This document shows positions 16,444 to 25,600 of a stretch of DNA of 64,000 nucleotides, piece after piece (within the stretch, counting starts at the first letter, position 1; each line of letters begins with the position of its first letter). A model generated the notes under the pieces. The model ran no database searches. It was given only the letters and a program-made list of their open reading frames with translations, and had not been told where the DNA came from. The position numbers were made by a program, and so were the translations under genes. Origin of the DNA: Mxb001 sp046046455 (GTDB lineage Bacteria; Actinomycetota; Actinomycetes; S36-B12); NCBI GenBank assembly GCA_046046455.1, contig JBJOJS010000023.1, positions 17,774 to 81,773 on the forward strand. The letters are read 5' to 3'.

Positions 16444-19400
16444 TGGTCGCCCTCGCGCGAGGGCATGCCCTCGCAGCCACCCTCGACGGGGCAGTCCTGC
16501 GGATCCGCGGCTCCCGCCTCGCCCTGCTCGGCCTCCGCGGCCTGCTGCGGCTGCTGACCGCCGCCGAGCAGGAGCTGGAAGCCGGCCACGGTGAGCGAGG
16601 CCTGCGTGATCGTCTTCAGCAGCGTGGGCTTCTCGTTCGCCACCTGCGATGAGGCGCGGATGGCGCTGTCGGCGAGCTCATCGGCGCTGTCGATCACGGA
16701 GGATGTCGCCTTCGACGCCTCCTTCCACGCCTTGTATCTCCCGGCACCCCAGGTCGCCATGTCGATGCCGACGGAGATCGCCTCGAAGACGAGATCCGTC
16801 GTCGTCAACTCCTCGAAGCCGCCTCGCTCCCACGCGGTCACCGAGAGCTGCGCCGCGCTCGTCGTCAGGGAGATCGCCAGCACGATGGCGAAGGATCCGG
16901 GCAGCATGATCGACGCGGTGATGCTCGCCACGGCGAGCACATTGCGCGCGAAGTCGAACCACGAGTAGGCGCCGGTGGGGTCCGAGTAGTTGACCGGATC
17001 GGCCTCGGCGAAGCCGTAGCCGGTCGAGGAGGATCCCGGGACAGGGTCGAAGGCGAGATAGGCGCCGAGCGCGGGCAGATAGGGCCGCGCGAGGGACAGC
17101 ACGAGGCCGGAGCCGCCGGAGAGTGTGGGCTCCAGGCGCGAGAATCCGTAGCCGTAGGAGGGCGGATCGGCTGCGAGCGCGCCTGCGGACGGCCGGCCCG
17201 TCTCCAATGGTTCGCCGAACGGGCCGAGGGCCTCGGCGAGGACTCCTCCGCCGGCGCCCCGCACGGCCTGGCCACGGGCATCGGTGCGCACCACGACCTC
17301 GCCGCGGATGCCCGGGTGATCGAGGACGACATCGCCACTTGCCAGGGACTTCTTCCACAGCGCGCCACCGGGCAGCAGCAGGCGCACCTGCGTGGGACTG
17401 CCCTGCCCATCGAGCAGCAGTCCCGGGGCGATGGCGGTCGGATTGGCATAGGCCATGAGGGTGGTGGTCGAGGCCGAGTCATCCGACGTGCGTTGTGCGA
17501 CCAGGCGGCCGAGCGCATGCGCGAGGTCGGAGGTGACCGGCACGGCACCCATGCCGTCGACGATCGTGGCGGGCAGGCCGCCCCAACTCCAGTCCAGGCT
17601 GAGCGTGGCTCCCTCGGCCTCGCTCGACGTCAGCCGGCCGAGCGCATCCCAGGAGAGCCGGGCCGAGCCGCCCTGCGGGGCCATGAGCGGATCCGTCGTC
17701 GATACGGCGCGCCCCGCACCGTCGTAGCAGGTCACGTAGTCGCGATCGTCGCGTCGCCCGCTCGTGCGATCGAGGTCGATACCGGGATCCCCCGACGTGC
17801 CGCACGAGGCGTCCTGTGGGCCGAAGCGGTAGTCGAAGCGCCGCCGATCGGCGCCCACGCCCGCCTGGTCGCCCTCGACGTCGAGGATCGCGGTCGACAG
17901 GCGCGCCGCCTTGTCGTAGGCGTAGCCCCATTCGCGCTTCGTGCTCGCCTCGCCCGCGCGCACGACCCGCGTGGTGCGGGTGGAGATGCGGCCGGCGTCG
18001 TTGGTGCCGGTCGCATCGGTGACGAGCGAGCCGTCTGCCAGGGTGATCGCCGTCGACTGCACCGTGCCGTTGGGGCGGTACTCGAACTCCTGGGAGACGG
18101 CGGAGGCGTATTCCACGCTCGCGACTCGCCCGGCACCGTCGTACCGGACTCGGGCGATCTCCCTCCCGTCGATTGACATGCGCGTGGGCCGACCCGTATC
18201 CGCGTCGAACTCCTGGCTCGATGTCACGAGTTCCTTGCCGTCGACCGAGGTGGTGCGGCTGATCTGATTGCCCTGGACGTCATACCGATAGTCGAAGACC
18301 GCTCCGGTGAGGTCGCGATAGGTGACCAAGCGGCCCAGGAGATCGACGGTCGTCTCGGTGACCGCCTGCGCGGGGAATATCTCGCCGGGGGGAGTGGTCG
18401 TCACCTGCGTGCGCGTGCGGCGCGGGTCGCCCTCGACCCCAGCGCTGACGATCGCCTCCTCCACGAGATCGCCCTTGACGCCGTAGAGACGTGACGACGT
18501 GACACTGCCATCGCTCGCGAACGTCCAGCAGGCGAGTTCGCCCGCCTGGCCGCCGGTGCGGATGGCGATCGTGCGGCCGGCGGCATCGAACCATCGCTCG
18601 ACCACGACCCCGTCGGTGCGGGTGATGGAGCGCACCTGGCCCGCCTGCGGCGCGGCTGCGGCATCCGGGCAGGGCGGTGACTCACTGGCGCCCGTGACCG
18701 GCCAGTACGCCGTTGTCGTGACCCGACCGCCCGGCGTGGTCGCGGTGAGCTTGCGACCCCAGCCGCCCTGGCCGACCGGCTCGTAGGTCGCGCGCGAGAC
18801 GCGACCCCCGGGCGACTCCACCTGCGTGGGGCGCCCGGTCCAGGGCTCGTCGTACGTCGTGTAGGTGTCGAAGGCGGAGCCCTCGGCGAATCGGTCGTTG
18901 GTCAGCGTCGCCGTCTGGACCCCGAATCCCGGCGTGACCGATGACATGACTTCGAGCTTTGACGGCAGCCTGCCGCCTCCGTCCACCTCGGCGCCCACGC
19001 GCAGGCTCGACTCGGCGGTGCTGGAGGACATATCGATGCGCAGAGCATGCTCGCCGTCGCGCAGATCGAATCGGCAGATGCCATCGGAGTCCGCCTCGCA
19101 GGGTCGGTTGTCGACGTACACCGTGACGTCTGCCTCATCCGCGGCTCGCACCTGCAGAGCCCACGTCGTCGCTTTGCCGTCCCCGGCGCCGGTATCCGTG
19201 CGCCAGGTCCCCGCGAAGCGGCCCGACCACGAGCCCTGGCCCACCGGACTCGCAGCCCAGTCGACCTCCACGCGCCCATCGCGCGCGATCCAGCCCCCGG
19301 CGGCAAGGGGACCTGTCGCTCCCGGCGACGCCCAGTAGTCGGCGGCCAGTCCCTCGTACGCCTCGCCATCGCGCATCTGGTCGACCTGCGTGGTCTGCGA

Positions 19401-21164
19401 GAACGCGGCATCACCCACGGTCGAAGGCCCGGTGAAGCCACTGCGCCGCCCTTCGCCGTACGTGTATCGGGTGACGCGACCCTCGTAGTCGGTGATCGAC
19501 TCGACCCGCCGGCCAGACTTGTCCCAGGCCATGGATGTCGTCGCTCCGTCGCGATCACGGCGCGTGAGCGGACGCCAGTCGGCTGCACTCACGGTCATCT
19601 CGAAGAGCCGCCCTTGGCCGATCGATGACTGCAGCGGCTGGACCCCGGCACCATAGGAAAAGTCGCCCGCGAGGGATCCTGCGATGACGGCTGCACTCAC
19701 CGGGGTCGCATCGAGGGACGCCTGCTGCGAGATCAACGGGTACTCGTAGAGGTGCACGAGCCGCTCCGCACCGGGAGCGGGTGCCCCCTCGGCCACACCC
19801 CACACTCGACCCGAGGGGTCGTAGGCAACCTGCGTGAGCACGTCGGTGGCCGCGCGATCGACGGTGCCCGAGGCGACAGCCGCGTTGGCCATCGGCTGGC
19901 GCACGGCCGCGAGGCGCCCGGAGGCATCCCACCCGATTCCCAGTCCGATCTCGCTCATCGGTCCGGGGCCGCCGACGGCATCGGCGATGAGCCCGATCTG
20001 CGGTGTGCCAGCGGCATCGACGTAGTGGATCTGCGTCGACGTGCCGTCCCACCAGGTGACCTGGCACAGCATCGCTTCCGGCGCAGCAACGAATCCCGAT
20101 GCGACAGGGCAGTCCGCGCCGTAGGCGAAGTCGATCGTGCGCTCGCTCGGATCGGTCACCGTGCGGGGCAGACCCTCACCCGTCCACTGGACTCGGCCGG
20201 CGAGGAGCCCCGAGGGGTACGACGCGACCGGTCGATCACCCTGGAACTCGGTGATGTCGCCATTGGTCTCCGTGAGCTGCCAGATGTCGCCTTCCCGCAC
20301 CAGGGTTCCGGACGTCGCCGCGTCCATCCGGCGGCCGTTGGACCAGGTCTGCGTGTAGACGCCTACGTCGTTGCGGGTGAAGGTCATCGATCGTCCGGTG
20401 ACATCGGCGACGTAGACCGAGGTCGGCACTCCATCGCGCACCGACTCCGACGGCTCGAATGTCGTCCACCGCGATGCGAGCGGCACGCTCATCCGCCATC
20501 CCGCCGGCATGCCGGCGCTTGAGGTCTGGCCGGGCTGGTAGGTGAGGAGGGCGAATGCCTGCCCGGCGACCGTCGGGTAGGAGCGCGAGGTCCAGGTGAG
20601 GGTCGGCACGCCGGTGATGAGGTGCGTCGTCACGCCGCCGAGCGCATCGCGGGGAGCGAGGCCGGGACGCGTCGCGTCGATGTTGAGCGAGAAGGGTCCC
20701 GCCCAGTCCCCGGAGGGGGCGTTGGCATTGCGTGCACGCCAGGAGTACTGCCGACCATCCTCGAGGGTGCCCGGGGGCACCTGCCATTCACGGCGCGAGC
20801 CCCCCGACGCCAGTGGCTCGTCGACGCCCGGCTCGTCGCCGGCCGAGACGTCGTAGATCTCGAAGGTCACATCCTCGGCCTCGACCTGCGCAGGGGCGAC
20901 GAGCGTGGGCGTCACGGACACGGCGAGGCCGGAGGCATCGAGAGCCGACGGCGGGAAGGCCTCCGGAAGGGCCGGACCCGAGCCCGCCGAAGGGGGCAGC
21001 GCCCCCGCCTCAACCGCAGGTCGCAGCCCCGCTGCTGCCGGAGCGCCCGCGTCGGCAGACTGCGATGCGGACTCGACCGGGGCAGGAGTCGGCGGTGTCG
21101 AGGTGCACCCCGCCAGCACAGCGAGCGCGCTCGCCAGCGCGACGAACCCCGAAGCGCGCCTCAC
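16422..21164 (-). CDS. giant RHS/YD-repeat lipoprotein (RHS2)
   Basis: The protein has 1580 aa. The GTG at 21164 is chosen because it overlaps the upstream stop (GTGA) and gives the lipobox LAGC (C20); the longer frame adds non-signal residues. P29-V-E-S-A33 follows. An entry domain (TPTLVAPAQ to YSWRAR), YD repeats, a PA14-like domain (about 603-720, with YEGLAADYW) and the RHS core (about 1311-1393; ARPYLPALGAYLAFDP, YSDPTG) come in the same order as in RHS1. The 185-residue tail has hydrophobic helices (VLAVASITASIMLPGSFAIV; TVAGFQLLLGG) and an acidic Cys-containing end. It is the most diverged of the three paralogues. It is translationally coupled to the lipoprotein at 21161-22591, its likely partner. 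Confidence 0.93.
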   Translation of the reverse strand: MRRASGFVALASALAVLAGCTSTPPTPAPVESASQSADAGAPAAAGLRPAVEAGALPPSAGSGPALPEAFPPSALDASGLAVSVTPTLVAPAQVEAEDVTFEIYDVSAGDEPGVDEPLASGGSRREWQVPPGTLEDGRQYSWRARNANAPSGDWAGPFSLNIDATRPGLAPRDALGGVTTHLITGVPTLTWTSRSYPTVAGQAFALLTYQPGQTSSAGMPAGWRMSVPLASRWTTFEPSESVRDGVPTSVYVADVTGRSMTFTRNDVGVYTQTWSNGRRMDAATSGTLVREGDIWQLTETNGDITEFQGDRPVASYPSGLLAGRVQWTGEGLPRTVTDPSERTIDFAYGADCPVASGFVAAPEAMLCQVTWWDGTSTQIHYVDAAGTPQIGLIADAVGGPGPMSEIGLGIGWDASGRLAAVRQPMANAAVASGTVDRAATDVLTQVAYDPSGRVWGVAEGAPAPGAERLVHLYEYPLISQQASLDATPVSAAVIAGSLAGDFSYGAGVQPLQSSIGQGRLFEMTVSAADWRPLTRRDRDGATTSMAWDKSGRRVESITDYEGRVTRYTYGEGRRSGFTGPSTVGDAAFSQTTQVDQMRDGEAYEGLAADYWASPGATGPLAAGGWIARDGRVEVDWAASPVGQGSWSGRFAGTWRTDTGAGDGKATTWALQVRAADEADVTVYVDNRPCEADSDGICRFDLRDGEHALRIDMSSSTAESSLRVGAEVDGGGRLPSKLEVMSSVTPGFGVQTATLTNDRFAEGSAFDTYTTYDEPWTGRPTQVESPGGRVSRATYEPVGQGGWGRKLTATTPGGRVTTTAYWPVTGASESPPCPDAAAAPQAGQVRSITRTDGVVVERWFDAAGRTIAIRTGGQAGELACWTFASDGSVTSSRLYGVKGDLVEEAIVSAGVEGDPRRTRTQVTTTPPGEIFPAQAVTETTVDLLGRLVTYRDLTGAVFDYRYDVQGNQISRTTSVDGKELVTSSQEFDADTGRPTRMSIDGREIARVRYDGAGRVASVEYASAVSQEFEYRPNGTVQSTAITLADGSLVTDATGTNDAGRISTRTTRVVRAGEASTKREWGYAYDKAARLSTAILDVEGDQAGVGADRRRFDYRFGPQDASCGTSGDPGIDLDRTSGRRDDRDYVTCYDGAGRAVSTTDPLMAPQGGSARLSWDALGRLTSSEAEGATLSLDWSWGGLPATIVDGMGAVPVTSDLAHALGRLVAQRTSDDSASTTTLMAYANPTAIAPGLLLDGQGSPTQVRLLLPGGALWKKSLASGDVVLDHPGIRGEVVVRTDARGQAVRGAGGGVLAEALGPFGEPLETGRPSAGALAADPPSYGYGFSRLEPTLSGGSGLVLSLARPYLPALGAYLAFDPVPGSSSTGYGFAEADPVNYSDPTGAYSWFDFARNVLAVASITASIMLPGSFAIVLAISLTTSAAQLSVTAWERGGFEELTTTDLVFEAISVGIDMATWGAGRYKAWKEASKATSSVIDSADELADSAIRASSQVANEKPTLLKTITQASLTVAGFQLLLGGGQQPQQAAEAEQGEAGAADPQDCPVEGGCEGMPSREGDHRTADRL

Positions 21165-22591
21165 TTGTTGGTGATCGTCGCGAGCCAGGAGGCTCCAAAC
21201 GCGTAGGAGGAGCCAGCGCTCCCGCCCGTGGAGGCGCACTCGATCGAAAGCTGGGACTGGGCCAGCGAGGACGCGTCGCTCTGACAGGAGATCAGCGCCT
21301 GCTCGACCTGCTTGCCGTTCTCGTTCACCTTCTTGATGGACGGCCTGCCGCCATTACCGCGGACGCCGTCGAGTTCCAAGGACGCAGCGATGCGCAGGGT
21401 GACGTTCTTGTCGAGGAACTCACGGGACGCCGCCGGCATCCTCGTGGTGAAGGTCAGGCTCGCATCGGGCCAGCAGGCATTCTCCGCAGAGGTGGCACCC
21501 TTGCGGCAGGCGTAGACCTCACCCGTCGATGACGTGATGTTGATCGGCTCGAGCTTCAATTGCAGCGTGGTCTTCGCGTTCCTCGCGAGAGCGTAGGCAC
21601 CCACCGTGATGACGTTTCCGTCACCGGGCCCCACCACCTGGCCCACGGGCGACTTGCGCTGCGCCCACTGCGCCCCCTGAGTGAGGCTCGCATCCACGAT
21701 GCGCCAGGCGAGGAAGAGCTTTTCGTTCTTGAAATCCCCCCCGGGATTCTTGGCCGGATCCTGCTTGTACACCTTCACCGTGGCGTCCTTGCCCACTACC
21801 CCAGTCCACGTGGTCTTGATATCGACCCGCATCGGTGCCGTCCAGGCATAGGTGTCGTAGACGAAGTCCCACTTGTATCCGCTGTTGTACGTGTCCGTCC
21901 AGCAGCCCACCACGGAAGAGTTCCGCACCTCGCAGCTCGGGTATGTCTTCACGTCCTTGGTGTCGTTGTCGCGGGTGTCCCATGGCGCCTTGATTTCCGC
22001 CGACGCGAGGGCGGAATCGATGCAGCCGCGATCCTTGGTGAAGGTGGACACACTGCCATCCTGGCTGCGGTCGACATTGGTGCACTTCCACCACACGTAG
22101 CCGTTGGGGTCGCGCGCCCAGTCACGATCCTCCTGATGTCCCCACCAGCCGGGGTGATCGCTCCAGACCTTGCCGTCCCAGTAGTAGTACGTCTGCAGGT
22201 TCGACACGCCCATCGGCGGCCGGGCGCACTCCCACTCGCCTTCCTCATCGTCAAAGTTCCACGCCTTCTCACCCGTCTGCATCAGCCAGACGACGTCGGT
22301 GTTGGACGGATCGACATCGGTACGGGCGCGGAAATCGTTGCGGAGCCAGACGACATCGAGGTTGTTGTAGATGCGCGCATTGGCCGTGACGTCATCTCGC
22401 GAGCGGCACTTGGACTTCGGGTGCTGCTCTCCCGCCACCTCGCCCTCCCCGGCCGACTCCACCGGCGCCGGGCTCGAAGCCGGTGCGGCGTCCGAGGAGG
22501 AGGTACCTGATGTCGACGTGCCTGATGTGCAGGCGGCAAGCGCGAGCGCCCCCGCCACAGCGACTACCACCGCGTGCATCTTCCTGGCCAT
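21161..22591 (-). CDS. Trp/Cys-containing lipoprotein coupled to RHS2
   Basis: The protein has 476 aa. Lipobox LAAC gives C21, then a Ser/Thr/Gly linker and P43-V-E-S-A47. The mature part has many Trp and Tyr residues and about nine Cys (for example VWWKC, SVVGCWTDTY) that could form disulfides outside the cell, with a beta-rich pattern. I recognise no family. The ATG at 22591 is supported by TACGCT 6 nt upstream; the second ATG (residue 5) lacks such support. Its stop overlaps the RHS2 GTG by 4 bp. Divergence from RHS3 across a 99-bp spacer with the centred element suggests coordinated expression of both RHS units. A chaperone, receptor or surface partner of RHS2 is an inference. Confidence 0.8.
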   Translation of the reverse strand: MARKMHAVVVAVAGALALAACTSGTSTSGTSSSDAAPASSPAPVESAGEGEVAGEQHPKSKCRSRDDVTANARIYNNLDVVWLRNDFRARTDVDPSNTDVVWLMQTGEKAWNFDDEEGEWECARPPMGVSNLQTYYYWDGKVWSDHPGWWGHQEDRDWARDPNGYVWWKCTNVDRSQDGSVSTFTKDRGCIDSALASAEIKAPWDTRDNDTKDVKTYPSCEVRNSSVVGCWTDTYNSGYKWDFVYDTYAWTAPMRVDIKTTWTGVVGKDATVKVYKQDPAKNPGGDFKNEKLFLAWRIVDASLTQGAQWAQRKSPVGQVVGPGDGNVITVGAYALARNAKTTLQLKLEPINITSSTGEVYACRKGATSAENACWPDASLTFTTRMPAASREFLDKNVTLRIAASLELDGVRGNGGRPSIKKVNENGKQVEQALISCQSDASSLAQSQLSIECASTGGSAGSSYAFGASWLATITNK

Positions 22592-22597
22592 GCTCCG

Positions 22598-22603
22598 AGC
22601 GTA
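22598..22603 (-). promoter_or_regulatory. -10 box TACGCT of lipoprotein-RHS2 operon
   Basis: Minus-strand TACGCT ends 6 nt before the ATG at 22591, the leaderless pattern. It decides this start over the ATG four codons downstream. Confidence 0.55.
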
Positions 22604-22627
22604 CGTCGCACGAGGCGGGAGTGCGGG

Positions 22628-22647
22628 GTGATGTTCGGGTTTCTCAC
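22628..22647. promoter_or_regulatory. candidate regulator-binding element, copy 3 (TTCGGGTTTCTCAC)
   Basis: The core at 22634-22647 lies -57 to -44 from the RHS3 start (22691) and 43-56 bp from the opposite start (22591). It sits inside the dyad GTGA-N12-TCAC. It is the third occurrence of the motif at the same offset. Confidence 0.55.
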
Positions 22648-22678
22648 ACGTGCCGGGCCCGGGCTACGTTCCCCGGGA

Positions 22679-22684
22679 TACCTT
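22679..22684 (+). promoter_or_regulatory. -10 box TACCTT of RHS3 gene
   Basis: TACCTT ends 6 nt before the ATG at 22691. An alternative TACGTT (22665-22670) would give a short leader; the first choice fits the other genes. Confidence 0.5.
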
Positions 22685-22690
22685 CGCGCT

Positions 22691-25600
22691 ATGCGCACTC
22701 GCCAGCGACTGTTCGCCGCTGTCGCCGTCACGGCGAGCCTTGCCATGGTGGCCACCGGCTGCACCACCTCCACTGAGCCGTCGCCGACGCCCTCCGCCGC
22801 ACCCGTGGAGACCGCTGAGACGTCCGGGGGAGTCGCCGCGTCGTCGATCAACGCGGCGGACGTCCAGCCCTGGGTCGCGGGGACGGTCCCGGGTGGCGAT
22901 GCCACCGGGCCGACGTACCCGACCGAATGGCCCGACGCCCCCGTGATCGGAGGCGGGCAGACGACATCGCGCACGCCCACGCTCATCGTCCCCGACGATG
23001 CACGGCTCTCCGGCGATGTGCAGGTGCAGATCGTCGACCTCGGCATCGGCGGTGGCTTCGGCCTCGACGGCCGCGGAGAGGCGACCGGTATCGCCTTCGA
23101 GGGGCGCCGCAGCACACGAGGCTTCACCGTCCCCGCAGACACCCTGGTCGACGGGGGCACCTACGCCTGGCGTGCCGGCAGCCCCGACGACTGGGCGGGA
23201 CCGTGGGTCTTCACGATCGACACCGTCCGCTCGCAGAACGCTCCGGTCGACTCGGTGGGCAACATCAACGTCAATCTCATGTCGGGAGTGCCGGCCGCGC
23301 GATGGACGAGTCCCGAAGTGTCCGGGGCGCTCGGCGCCTTCGGCATCGGCGTGATCTTCCGACCCGGCAGCCCCGCGACTCCAGGACTCCCCGAGGGCTG
23401 GAACTGGGTGCTCCCCGGGAGCGGGTTCATCAGCCTGCAGGAGTCCGAGGTGATGTTCGGCGATGCGGCCGACGTATCGCTCTTCGGTGGTGATGCCGGC
23501 CCCCTCAGCGTGACCCTGCGCACCACCAACGGCGCCGGCCTGACCTTCGTGCGCACGGAGACCGGCGGCTACGTCCCGGGCCTGTCGGACGGCACCGCGA
23601 CGGCGTACTCGCGCGGTGGTGTGCTCACGCGGATGAGCCCGAACACATGGCAGTTGTCCACTCCCGACGGCTCCATGACGCGATTCGTGGACGGCCGCGC
23701 CGTGAGCGAGTGGTCACGCGGCAACCCGGTCGCCAACTTCACCTGGGACGAGCAGGACCGCCTCGTCAGCGTCAGTGACGGCACCTCCCGCACGACGACA
23801 CTCGCCTACGCGGGCGGGTCATGCCCGGCGGTGGACTGGGGCAACGGCTTCGATGTCGCCGACGGCATGTGGTGCTCGGCGACGTACGCCGACGGCACCG
23901 TCACCGGCATCGGCTACGTCGGCGGCCGGATCGGGCTGATCGCCGACCCCGGCGGATTGGGCACGGGCTTCGGCTGGGACGGCGCCGGTCGCCTCGCCGC
24001 TGTGCGCTCTCCGGGTGCCACCGCAGCGGCAGCCACCGCGGGAAATGACTGGGCCGGGGCGGACCTCACCACTTCTGTCGCGTACGACGGTGTCGGTCGT
24101 GTCGCGTCCCTGACGTCCGCGGCGACAGCACCCGGAGGCGAGCGGCTGACACGCACCTACACCTACCCGACGGGCGCACCGCGCGACGGCGAGCTGAAGG
24201 CGGCGGTCATGCAGGAGGGTGGTCCCTCCGCGGGGACCGTCCTTCAGGTCACCGCGACAGCCGACCGCTGGCAGGTAACCGAACGGGTGGAAGCAGGTCG
24301 GCTGACGACCACCACCGACTACGACACGGCAGGGGTCGTCACGCGGGGCACCGACCCGCAGGGTCGCACCCTCACGACGAAACTCGACGACGAGGCGCTC
24401 ATGCGCACGTCGACAGGGCCGTACACCGGCTCCCCTGACGGCGCGCTCCGGACCGATCGCACGCTGGACGCCACAGCGACGAATCCCGAGGCCGGCGCCA
24501 CCTCACCGACCGAGCAGTGGCACGGCCTCTCCGCGATGGTGTGGTCCGGTGATGAGGGCCGGGCCGAGTGGTGGGACGAGCGCACCCTCGAGGAGCGCGG
24601 TGTGGGCGGAGTCGTCGGCACCGAAGGCGAGTGGGAGGCCCAGGCATCCGGACTCTGGAAGGTGCCCGAGTCGGGCGTCTGGACGATCGAGGCGACGGCC
24701 TCCGACGACCTGCGCATCGAGGTGCTCGTCGACGGCGTTCGGTGCCCGGAGGGCGACGGCTGCGAGATACGCCTGGACCAGGGCGAGCACAACCTCGCCA
24801 TCGCCCTGCGCGGCAAGGGGAGGGGATCGTTCAGCGTCAAGGCGGATCGGGGCGGTGAACCCACGCGCATCCCCATCACGCAGGTGCGGCCGAACTTCAA
24901 CACGGCGACGGTCGTATCACTCAACGACAACGTCGAGGGTCGCAATGTCGGCTCGCAGGTCTACGACTTCGCTCGGCCCTGGACCCAGGCACCCGAGAGC
25001 GTCACCGCAAGCGGCGGCCTGCGCACGGCGTTCACGTACGAGCCGGAGTCGCCCGCGTCCGATCAGTGGGGCCGTCAGACGGGCACGCGCACCGCCGGCG
25101 GCGCCACCATGGCGACGGCGTACTACGGCGCCGACGAGCAGGCGAGCGGTGCCTGCGGCGGTGGCGGCGTACAGGGAGGACTCGCGCGCCAAATGACCCG
25201 CTACGACGGGGTCACCATCACTTTGGTCTACGACGGTGCGGGCCGTGTCCAGTCGATGGTCACGTCCGGGGACGGTGCTTCCGAGACGACCTGCCTCGCC
25301 TACGACGCTGCCGGACGGACGGTGTCGACGAGCATCGCCGACAAGACCGGCGCCACGCTGCGCTCCTCGATGTACACCTACACCTGGTCCGACGGCCGGC
25401 TCACGACGCAGCTCACCTCCACCGTCGCGGGTGAGTCCTTCACGACATCGACGACCTACGACATCGCCGGCAGGGTGCTGGAGTTCGTGGACGCATGGGG
25501 CGCGAAGACGTCATACGACTATGACGTCGAGGGCAACAACACCAAGCGCACAACGACAGCCCCCGGTGGCTCGTCACCCATCCTGACCGTGGACCTCGCA

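Noticed and set aside
15038..16480. 480-aa minus-strand frame opposite the end of RHS1
   Set aside because: Shadow of RHS1 codons; it crosses the terminator hairpin and has no start signal or recognisable domain.
22665..22670. TACGTT as the main RHS3 -10 box
   Set aside because: TACCTT at 22679-22684 has the 6-nt spacing seen at the other genes and keeps the element at the common offset.
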